In this document: in pieces, positions 1-5,347 of the stretch
How the letters are laid out: every line of letters starts with the position of its first letter
Position numbering within the stretch: position 1 is the first letter of the stretch
Origin: Planctomycetia bacterium
Lineage (GTDB): Bacteria > Planctomycetota > UBA11346
DNA: 8,059 nucleotides
Reading direction: 5' to 3'
Assembly (NCBI GenBank): GCA_005801395.1
Contig: SYDV01000276.1
Coordinates: 1 to 8,059 of the forward strand
Made by a program: the position numbers and the translations under genes
The notes under the pieces: generated by a model
Seen by the model: only the letters and a program-made list of their open reading frames with translations
Database searches by the model: none
What the model was told of the DNA's origin: nothing

Positions 1-321
1 AATGGCCACCTACAAGCAACGATAAATAACCATACCGGCACGCAACAAAGGTGTCGCGATACACAGCCTCTCACACTTAATGTCTGGCATCATATTGCTG
101 TGGTCGCCGACGGCACACAATTATTGTTATATCGTGATGGCCAACAGGTCGCTGCGATACCAAGCCTAGGGCTCGATCGCCAAGCATCAACAGCGTGGTG
201 GCTTGGCACGAACTACAACGGTGCTGATGTGTGGGATGGGCTCATTGATGAATGTGCCATTTTTTCTCGGCCGTTACGCGCCGAGGAAATTCACTCTCTA
301 GCCATAATGCCTGAGAAATGA
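1..321 (+). CDS. LamG-domain (concanavalin A-like) protein, C-terminal fragment
   Basis: The reading frame is open from the first base and stops with TGA at 319-321, so this is the last 106 codons of a protein that begins outside the window. What can be seen is the end of a LamG/jelly-roll domain: the strand motif WHHIAVVADG, then LLLYRDGQQVAAI, a WWLGTN strand, and the closing DGLIDECAIFSRPLRAEEI. The last motif is the usual final strand and helix of LamG domains, in which a short fold decision loop precedes 'F.R.L..EEI'. Such domains bind sugars or proteins outside the cell. In Planctomycetota and Verrucomicrobiota they are often fused to FecR or other surface modules, but the N-terminal part is missing, so the full architecture is unknown. 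The GTG at 100 is internal to the domain and not a start. The gene converges on the FecR-PA14 gene. Confidence 0.85.
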   Translation, partial: NGHLQATINNHTGTQQRCRDTQPLTLNVWHHIAVVADGTQLLLYRDGQQVAAIPSLGLDRQASTAWWLGTNYNGADVWDGLIDECAIFSRPLRAEEIHSLAIMPEK

Positions 322-484
322 CGCCGAGATCAGGACTCCTATACGTTGCCTTAATTGAGCTTTTCAAACAGAAACAAACAAAGGGGAATGACGAAGAGAC
401 TCAAGTCAAAACGGAAGAGGAAATTCGCATAAAAAGTTCACTATTCACTGAGATTTCGCCCTTGTTTCTTTGTATAACCTTTTG

Positions 485-514
485 TTGACGGGGAGCAAAA
501 TTGCGAGGTATCCT
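485..514 (+). promoter_or_regulatory. sigma70-like promoter of the intergenic RNA
   Basis: TTGACG (485-490) matches five of six bases of the -35 consensus. It is followed 18 bp later by TATCCT (509-514), which matches four of six bases of the -10 consensus. The predicted start is near 520-522, at the GGAAAA run. It faces a region that has no ORF but ends in a strong terminator, so it most likely drives a non-coding RNA. This is a motif call only. Confidence 0.5.
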
Positions 515-520
515 TAGATA

Positions 521-695
521 GGAAAAAACACCGAGCCCACCGGGTGCACATCACCAGAGCGCTGGGAGACCCACATCGCCATCTACCTTGGCAAAAGTCC
601 TGCTGCTTCTGGATGACGCCTCACGGCTGCAGTCCGGCAAACTCGGAAGTCCTCCTACCAACCGCTGGCCCCAGGCCAGCGGTTGCCGTTTTATA
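521..695 (+). ncRNA. Putative structured small RNA, about 175 nt, family unknown
   Basis: The stretch lies between a sigma70-like promoter and an intrinsic terminator and carries no convincing ORF. It is more GC-rich than the flanking intergenic DNA and can be folded by eye into a junction. CCGAG (531-535) pairs with CTCGG (642-646) as a closing stem. Inside it are hairpins GGTG/CACC (543-546/552-555), TGGG/CCCA (563-566/570-573), GCCA/TGGC (578-581/589-592), and a longer bulged stem at 611-635 capped by GCC-TCAC-GGC. The element AGTCC occurs three times (596, 631, 648). I compared it mentally with 4.5S SRP RNA, 6S RNA, 5S rRNA, tmRNA, RNase P RNA and the cobalamin, SAM, SAH and c-di-GMP riboswitches and saw no clear match. 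A riboswitch is unlikely because no + strand gene follows. Confidence 0.5.
659..695 (+). terminator. Strong intrinsic terminator of the intergenic RNA
   Basis: A perfect 12-bp stem, with arms 659-670 and 674-685 and core ACCGCTGGCC, is closed by the triloop CCA. It is followed after CCG by TTTT (689-692). The reverse strand has no U-run, so it acts in the + direction only. It lies 340 bp beyond the LamG stop codon, so it belongs to the intergenic RNA rather than to the LamG gene, though it would also stop read-through from that gene. Confidence 0.8.
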
Positions 696-786
696 GTATT
701 TAATCGCTGTACGAGATTTTCTTAGCGTTGCAGATTTCCCGTAATTCGGAATAGCAGGACTACGAAAAATTCAAACAACCCAGTTC

Positions 787-816
787 GTTATCATGTGCCA
801 TTTCATAATTGATAAC
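787..816. repeat. 7-bp inverted repeat downstream of the fecR-like gene
   Basis: GTTATCA (787-793) and TGATAAC (810-816) are perfect inverted copies separated by 16 nt. They start about 18 bp past the stop codon of the FecR-PA14 gene. On the minus strand the hairpin is AT-rich and lacks a following U-run, so it is a poor terminator. It could stabilise the mRNA 3' end or bind a protein. Confidence 0.3.
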
Positions 817-833
817 AATGGTTCAGGTAAACA

Positions 834-2177
834 TTATTTATCAGTAGAAAATCGCTCGACGGGAATGATTTCAGGGCTTTGACTTGAACTAACCCAACTC
901 AATCGAATGAGCATGCCGGATTTTGGTTGGCGATACTCCACTCGTAATTGATGGCGTTTGCTGGCGTCTAAATTGATGGACGCTTGATGATCAGCTAAGC
1001 GATCTGCGTTCCAGGCATCAATTAATAATTTATTGTCGACGTGCAAACGAACACCCGCGTCGCTACGAAGAGTAAGAAGATATTTTTCACTGAACAAGGG
1101 TTGCAAATAGCCATCCCAACGCACGGAAAAGTCAGACTGACGTTGATCAATAGCGCGATTTTCTAAGCCTAAGTCTGCGCTAATAGTTGGTTCGATGCGA
1201 TCGAATAATGTTGAGCTGAAGGTGTTGCCCGCAAAATAAGATGCACGCAGACCGGAACGATAATCTTTGGTGATCTCAACAGGACGATGCACGAGTGGTC
1301 GAGCGATAGGAGACTGTTTGGCCATAACGGTGGCGTAGTGGCCCGTGGGCACTTCAACGCGCTTTAAGAGTCTCAAATCGGTAATTGCCACCAAACCGTG
1401 ATCGACTTCCAACCGCGTTGAATTAAGGGATTCCGTGTACTCTAATGTCAGCGCCGTACCGAGCACTTCTGCCTGGGCATTGGGTGTCACAAATAACATC
1501 GGTTGGCCAGCTGGTTGTTTGGTAACGTCGGCACTCACGCGCCCCCAGTTCAACACCACTCGTTTACCAACTTGATTCACTGTCGAGCCCGTCGCGGCTA
1601 ATTGAATTTCAGATCGTTGATCAATATGCAGCACCGTTCGATCCGTATAAAATATATCGGCTAAGGCACCATCGCTTACTTGAATACGGTCACCAGCCAA
1701 AAGAGCGAATCCCGATTTTCCAATCACTTCCTGTTTTTCCCGCACGACCACCACCTGTCCTGAAGTTGTGGTAAGCGTCGCGAATGGGACCACCTCTTCG
1801 GTTGGCTCTGTCAGCATCAACACAACGGCAATGCTGGCTGCCAACGCGCCTATCGGAATAAGCATGTTAATTGCACGACGTGTTGCAGGACGAATGGGTG
1901 CGACGCGTAAAGACGGACGCCGACGATTTGCGTTAATTTCCGCTTCCGTCTGTACCGAACGATTACTGGAATCATCAACCAAATTTTCAACAATACTGGC
2001 GCTACTATTGGCGGTTACCTGACGCGCGGCTTCTGACATTAATTCCCATTCTTGCAACACCGTGACAAATTGCGCCCGCATCTCTTTGTTACTGGAGAGC
2101 ACGCGTTTCATTTCCACGACGCCTTCGTCCGTGAGGCGATTAGCTAAATAATCTTCAAATAAGGCATCATATTTCAT
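834..2177 (-). CDS. FecR-like anti-sigma/sensor membrane protein with PA14 domain
   Basis: A 447-residue protein that probably controls the sigma factor encoded just upstream. Residues 1-55 form a short helical cytoplasmic module like the N-terminus of FecR-type anti-sigma proteins. An RRR/RPATRR basic stretch (85-101) precedes one membrane span (about 103-123). Residues 130-270 form a FecR domain, with typical motifs GDRIQVSDGALADI and TPNAQAEVLGTALTLE. Residues 308-445 are a PA14 domain: GLRASYFAG, FSVRWDGYLQP, LRSDAGVRLHVDNKLLIDAW and VEYRQP. PA14 domains commonly bind carbohydrate or close over partner modules, so this one may sense polysaccharide or envelope material outside the cell; that is inference. 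The start codon overlaps the sigma stop (ATGA), and AGGGA (2186-2190) lies 8 nt before it. It has no TonB-receptor neighbour, so it is not a siderophore FecIR system. Confidence 0.85.
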   Translation of the reverse strand: MKYDALFEDYLANRLTDEGVVEMKRVLSSNKEMRAQFVTVLQEWELMSEAARQVTANSSASIVENLVDDSSNRSVQTEAEINANRRRPSLRVAPIRPATRRAINMLIPIGALAASIAVVLMLTEPTEEVVPFATLTTTSGQVVVVREKQEVIGKSGFALLAGDRIQVSDGALADIFYTDRTVLHIDQRSEIQLAATGSTVNQVGKRVVLNWGRVSADVTKQPAGQPMLFVTPNAQAEVLGTALTLEYTESLNSTRLEVDHGLVAITDLRLLKRVEVPTGHYATVMAKQSPIARPLVHRPVEITKDYRSGLRASYFAGNTFSSTLFDRIEPTISADLGLENRAIDQRQSDFSVRWDGYLQPLFSEKYLLTLRSDAGVRLHVDNKLLIDAWNADRLADHQASINLDASKRHQLRVEYRQPKSGMLIRLSWVSSSQSPEIIPVERFSTDK

Positions 2178-2809
2178 GGCTTTATTCCCTGACTTTCTAA
2201 GCGCTTACTTAAACACGTCCGTAATTTATCGCGCAAGCGCGACAACATCAGACGAATGGCATTGACACTGCGACCATGGCGGTCGGCCAACGTTTCACAT
2301 GATTCTTGCTGCCAGTAAAAACCGGCGAGCAAATTAAGATTAAATTGATTGAGACGCGACATGCATTCACGCAACGAAGCACTCATTGCCCGCTGCTGAT
2401 CGGCACGAAGGTCATCTAAATTTTCCGTCATCGCTTTTTCAACCAAATCTAACAACTCTTGATCTGGGGTTGAAGATTCACGTCCGCGACTGCGGATCGC
2501 TTCTAAGGTTTTAAAATGCACAATTTGTCGCACCCATAAAAATATGCCTGTCTCATTGGTGAGATCCTGCCATTTATTCATCACCACCAAATAGGCTTCT
2601 TGTACAACATCTTCTGCCTGCGACCAATTGCGCAGCATGGCGTAGGCATAACTCAGCAACGCATCGCGGTATTGGAATACCGACTTCACCACGTCATCAC
2701 GTGAACGTAAAACACCTTTATCCACCGACGCTCCGGTCGTGGTTGGAACAACTGGCACCGCAATATCGCCTAGTTCAGTCGGCTGGTTGTCCGAATTCGT
2801 TTGCGACAC
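2174..2809 (-). CDS. ECF-type RNA polymerase sigma factor, Rhodopirellula/Verrucomicrobium-like
   Basis: A 211-residue sigma70-family factor of ECF layout. Region 2 spans about 44-108: YRDALLSYAYAMLRNWSQAEDVVQEAYL, then WVRQIVHFKTLEAIR for -10 recognition. Region 4 spans about 143-205: RECMSRLNQFNLNLLAGFY, then a helix-turn-helix ETLADRHGRSVNAIRLMLSRLRDKL that reads the -35 element. There is no sigma 3 domain, and a 35-residue polar N-terminal extension precedes region 2. The start is GTG at 2809, chosen because GAGGT (2817-2821) lies 7 nt upstream. It is translationally coupled to the FecR-PA14 gene by an ATGA overlap, which indicates that the two products work as a sigma/anti-sigma pair. 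A 190-bp gap separates it from the upstream histidine kinase gene, so it probably has its own promoter, although I could not find a good sigma70 match there. Confidence 0.9.
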   Translation of the reverse strand: MSQTNSDNQPTELGDIAVPVVPTTTGASVDKGVLRSRDDVVKSVFQYRDALLSYAYAMLRNWSQAEDVVQEAYLVVMNKWQDLTNETGIFLWVRQIVHFKTLEAIRSRGRESSTPDQELLDLVEKAMTENLDDLRADQQRAMSASLRECMSRLNQFNLNLLAGFYWQQESCETLADRHGRSVNAIRLMLSRLRDKLRTCLSKRLESQGIKP

Positions 2810-2832
2810 CGATGTTACCTCGTGTTTCTAAT

Positions 2833-2847
2833 GCGTGAAAATCACGC
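2833..2847. repeat. Short palindrome upstream of the sigma gene
   Basis: GCGTGA-AAA-TCACGC is a perfect 6-bp inverted repeat around 3 nt. It lies 23 bp before the sigma GTG and 11 bp before its Shine-Dalgarno sequence, a position that fits an operator or a hairpin in the 5' leader. There is no second copy in the window that I noticed. Confidence 0.35.
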
Positions 2848-2928
2848 GGCATGTCGCGGAAAAGACCATAAATAACAAGCTTGGAATTGCCTGATTTACG
2901 TGCTCAAGCGTGGGGTCATTTCCACCTA

Positions 2929-2940
2929 CGCCAATTGGCG
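2929..2940. repeat. 12-bp perfect palindrome between hk and sigma genes
   Basis: CGCCAATTGGCG is perfectly self-complementary with no spacer. On the minus strand it is flanked by two AGGTG direct repeats, one on each side. It lies about 120 bp upstream of the sigma start codon, in the only sizeable gap of the lower cluster, so a regulator binding site is plausible. A 12-bp palindrome can also occur by chance. Confidence 0.3.
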
Positions 2941-2999
2941 CCTCACCTGTCACCAAACAGCGTGCAGGATACACCCTTAACTACCATAATTGAAAGGAC

Positions 3000-3713
3000 T
3001 TACGCTGTAGGCCATTGTAGCGTAAAGGTGCTCCCACCGGGACTCGATTCGAGCAAGCGTAAGTCACCACCCTGTCGTCGTTGGCAGCGACGCGCCACGG
3101 TTGCCCCCAAACCCAACCCACGAGTTCGCCCGGTAATGAAGGGTTCAAACAAACGCTCCTTAAGAATTTCAGGAACGCCACTGCCCGTATCGCTGACTGA
3201 AATTTGGCCATCGATCACGGACACGGTCACGCATCCGCCGACACGACAAGCCTGAACGGCATTACGAATCACGTTGAGCAATGCCTGTCGAGAAAGGTCC
3301 GCATCACCCATGGCTCGTCCACGGCCACTGAGGCGCAATTCTACGCCTGCACGTTCTGCTTCTGACATGGATAAATCAACCGTCGTGCGTGCGAGCCATG
3401 GTAAATCGAGCGGACGAATTTCCGGTTCACGTTCACGACTATAATAGAGTAAATCGCTGACTAAGTGACCAAGGCGTTCCACTTCGGATAAAATAATATC
3501 AACACATTCGCAATCTGGGCCGCTGGTTACCACTTCTCGTAATAATTCTGCATTGGCACTAATGCCAGCTAATGGATTGCGGATTTCATGGGCCACGGTT
3601 GCCGACATACGCCCCATCTCGGCCAATGGCCGTAAGCGATCAATTTCGGCTTGCAGTTGTTCACTGCTCAGGGTCTCGCCATCCGGCACTTGGTTGTGTG
3701 GCAATGCGCTCAT
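3000..3713 (-). CDS. Minimal NtrB-like histidine kinase without sensor domain
   Basis: A 237-residue histidine kinase that should phosphorylate the NtrC-type regulator encoded immediately upstream. After a short N-terminal helix (about 15-35) it goes straight into HisKA. The H-box is ATVAHEIRNPLAG with phospho-acceptor His42, and HExxN is present, which in this family also supports phosphatase activity. The ATPase domain shows the N-box LLNVIRNAVQA (Asn151), the G1 box SDTGSGVP (Asp175), the F-box LFEPFITG and the G2 box RGLGLGATVARR, and ends with GGSTFTLQWP. All catalytic elements are intact. There is no PAS, GAF, HAMP or membrane segment, so it is cytoplasmic and must get its input from a partner. 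ATG at 3713 overlaps the regulator's TAA by one base (TAATG), implying coupled translation. The usual family length is 350 residues or more; the missing part is the sensor. Confidence 0.92.
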   Translation of the reverse strand: MSALPHNQVPDGETLSSEQLQAEIDRLRPLAEMGRMSATVAHEIRNPLAGISANAELLREVVTSGPDCECVDIILSEVERLGHLVSDLLYYSREREPEIRPLDLPWLARTTVDLSMSEAERAGVELRLSGRGRAMGDADLSRQALLNVIRNAVQACRVGGCVTVSVIDGQISVSDTGSGVPEILKERLFEPFITGRTRGLGLGATVARRCQRRQGGDLRLLESSPGGSTFTLQWPTA

Positions 3714-5179
3714 TAAGCCGTCTCGGCTATAATTTCATCGTGCAACGACTCAGACGGATCTAATTCGCGTAATTTATTATAGAGCGTGGTACGATTAATG
3801 CCGAGTAATTCAGCCGCGCGACTTTTTTGTCCGCCGGTTTCTGCTAACGCAGCACGTACTAACAACGCTTCCACTCGCGCTAAATTTCGTTCACCTGCCG
3901 GTATAATTAAGGCACCCTTGGGTACTGCCGCGGCATCAGTGACTGACGGATGGGAAACAGAAGCCGGGGCTGAGGTCATCAGCGGTGCCATTTGTATATT
4001 TTGGATAGGAATACAGGTAAGAATCTCATCCATGCATAAATCTTGCGCTTCAATAATGTCGCCTTCGGCGGTAATAACTCCGCGTTCTACCGCATTTGAT
4101 AGTTCACGAACATTGCCTGGCCAAGCATATGCTGACATAGCGACACGTGCGTCTTTACTTAATTGCATTTGTGGCCGACCTAACTCAGGTCCTAAACGTT
4201 TAAGTAAATGATCGGCAATCGGCAAAATATCTTCTGGGCGTTCGCGCAGCGCGGGAACTTGAATCGGCACCACGCGTAAACGGAAATATAAATCTTGGCG
4301 GAAACGACCACCGGCCACTTCTTGACGCAAATCACGGTTAGTTGCGGCCACCACACGCACATCTACGGCCACGTCATTCAATCCGCCGACTCGGCGAAAA
4401 CGACGTTCTTGTAATACGCGCAGTAATTTAGTTTGGAGCTGCAATGGCATTTCGCCCACTTCGTCAAGGAAGATGGTGCCACCATCAGCAATTTCGAATA
4501 AACCGGCCTTACCTTTACTATCAGCGCCCGTGAACGCCCCTTTTTCGTAGCCGAACAATTCCGCTTCGAGCAGATTTTCCGACAACGCCGCGCAATTAAT
4601 TGCGACAAATTGCTTTTCCTGTCGAGCCGAACGTTCATGAATGGCTTTCGCGACTAATTCTTTACCAACTCCACTTTCGCCCTGAATTAAAACCGTCGTG
4701 CCTGGAACACCAGCGACGCGTTTGACTAAGGCCATCACGCGTTTCATCGCCACACCATGGGCAATTAATGACTGACGTCCTGATTGTTTACCGGATAAAC
4801 GTGCGACTTGACGACCAAGCCGCTGTTTTTCTAACAATAAATTAACCGTCGTGCGTAACCGTTCGAGCTTAAATGGCTTCTCAATAAAATCGGAAATGCC
4901 TTGTTTCAAGGCATCAACGGCCAAATCAACACTGCCATGTCCCGTCAATAACACGATTGGAAGTTCGGGATCAATGGCGCGGATTTTTGCGGCAAACGCA
5001 AGGCCGTCACCATCCGGTAATTTTTGATCCAACAATACCAGGTCTGGATACGCGTCACGTACTAAGGCGAGGGCCTGTTCCCCAGTTTCCGCTTCTCGCA
5101 CGGTAATTCCAGAAAAAGCACGGGTAATTGCGTGGCGGATAGATGATTCGTCATCGACAACTAAGATGGTATCACTCAT
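3713..5179 (-). CDS. NtrC-family response regulator, sigma54-dependent activator
   Basis: A 488-residue transcription activator of sigma54 promoters. The receiver domain (1-120) has the acidic pair Asp9-Asp10, phospho-acceptor Asp51 in LVLLDQKLPDGDG, Thr79 and Lys101. The AAA+ domain (about 137-370) has Walker A GESGVGKE (167-174), the sigma54-contacting loop GAFTGA (214-219), Walker B GGTIFLDEVGEM (Asp239-Glu240) and the arginine-finger region FRQDLYFRL (293-301). After a 45-residue Ala/Pro/Ser-rich linker, a Fis-type helix-turn-helix (432-472) ends in SRAAELLGINRTTLYNKLREL. All key residues are present, so it should be active. Its partner histidine kinase overlaps its stop codon. The ribosome binding site before ATG 5179 is weak (GGA, 8 nt away), and a short leader ORF precedes it. 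No convincing -24/-12 sigma54 promoter was found in the gaps of this window, so its targets may lie elsewhere. Confidence 0.95.
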   Translation of the reverse strand: MSDTILVVDDESSIRHAITRAFSGITVREAETGEQALALVRDAYPDLVLLDQKLPDGDGLAFAAKIRAIDPELPIVLLTGHGSVDLAVDALKQGISDFIEKPFKLERLRTTVNLLLEKQRLGRQVARLSGKQSGRQSLIAHGVAMKRVMALVKRVAGVPGTTVLIQGESGVGKELVAKAIHERSARQEKQFVAINCAALSENLLEAELFGYEKGAFTGADSKGKAGLFEIADGGTIFLDEVGEMPLQLQTKLLRVLQERRFRRVGGLNDVAVDVRVVAATNRDLRQEVAGGRFRQDLYFRLRVVPIQVPALRERPEDILPIADHLLKRLGPELGRPQMQLSKDARVAMSAYAWPGNVRELSNAVERGVITAEGDIIEAQDLCMDEILTCIPIQNIQMAPLMTSAPASVSHPSVTDAAAVPKGALIIPAGERNLARVEALLVRAALAETGGQKSRAAELLGINRTTLYNKLRELDPSESLHDEIIAETA

Positions 5180-5233
5180 GGTTGAGATCCAGAAAAGAAG
5201 TAACAGAGCGCTGTCTTAGACGGCATTACCGAA

Positions 5234-5263
5234 TCATCGGCTACCAAAACTTTCTTTTATCAT
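5234..5263 (-). CDS. Possible 9-residue leader peptide before the response regulator
   Basis: ATG at 5263 is preceded by a very good Shine-Dalgarno sequence (GTGAGGAG, about 7 nt before) and reads MIKESFGSR before TGA. It is in frame with the response regulator, 84 bp upstream, but two in-frame stops separate them. It could be a regulatory leader peptide, or the remnant of a longer N-terminus. Nothing but the ribosome binding site supports it. Confidence 0.25.
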   Translation of the reverse strand: MIKESFGSR

Positions 5264-5290
5264 TGTAAGCTCCTCACAAGATCAGTGTCG

Positions 5291-5320
5291 ATTATTACCT
5301 CATAATTTTTCATCGCGCAA
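5291..5320 (-). promoter_or_regulatory. Possible sigma70-like promoter of the response regulator-kinase pair
   Basis: On the minus strand TTGCGC (5320-5315) is followed after 18 bp by AATAAT (5296-5291), which matches five of six -10 bases; the -35 box matches only three of six. The start would be near 5284, about 105 nt before the regulator ATG, leaving a leader that contains the short ORF at 5263-5234. The same TTGCGCG-plus-18-bp arrangement occurs before the Ser/Thr kinase gene. Confidence 0.35.
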
Positions 5321-5323
5321 GAA

Positions 5324-5340
5324 GATGTCTGTCAGACGTC
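5324..5340. repeat. 17-bp near-perfect palindrome upstream of the response regulator
   Basis: GATGTCTG-T-CAGACGTC has 8-base arms around one central base, with a single G/T imperfection. It lies directly upstream of the possible -35 box, between the Ser/Thr kinase stop codon and the regulator's leader, which suits a dimeric activator or repressor site. The single-base centre makes a DNA operator more likely than an RNA hairpin, and no U-run follows, so it is not a terminator. Confidence 0.4.
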
Positions 5341-5347
5341 GTATAGA

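Larger units (their letters stand above)
322..833. other. 512-bp gap between convergent genes, holding a probable sRNA unit
   Basis: No protein gene is supported here. From left to right it holds an A-rich stretch with a 14-codon lysine/arginine-rich ORF (388-432) that I do not regard as established, a + strand promoter (485-514), a structured RNA region (about 521-695) ending in an intrinsic terminator, and an AT-rich tail with a 7-bp inverted repeat (787-816) just past the fecR-like stop codon. No clear terminator follows the LamG stop codon. Confidence 0.6.

Noticed and set aside
521..695. 4.5S SRP RNA, 6S RNA, tmRNA or a cobalamin/c-di-GMP riboswitch
   Set aside because: The diagnostic SRP tetraloop region (GGAAG..AGCAGCC), the long 6S closing stem, tmRNA tRNA-like ends and the riboswitch core boxes are not visible; I cannot exclude a diverged member without a covariance model.
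834..2809. FecI/FecR siderophore signalling system
   Set aside because: No TonB-dependent receptor is next to it, and the sigma factor resembles the Rhodopirellula/Verrucomicrobium type with a PA14 ectodomain on its partner.
2860..2900. Sigma54 (-24/-12) promoter before the sigma gene
   Set aside because: The best GG..GC pair on the minus strand has 9 rather than 10 bases between the dinucleotides and lacks the flanking consensus.
2881..3255. Open frame of 124 codons on the + strand
   Set aside because: It lies mostly opposite the histidine kinase gene, has no domain-like sequence, and is rich in Arg/Pro as expected for an antisense frame.
3786..4211. Open frame of 141 codons on the + strand
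   Set aside because: It lies entirely opposite the NtrC-type regulator, whose domains are intact in the other frame; no recognisable protein features.
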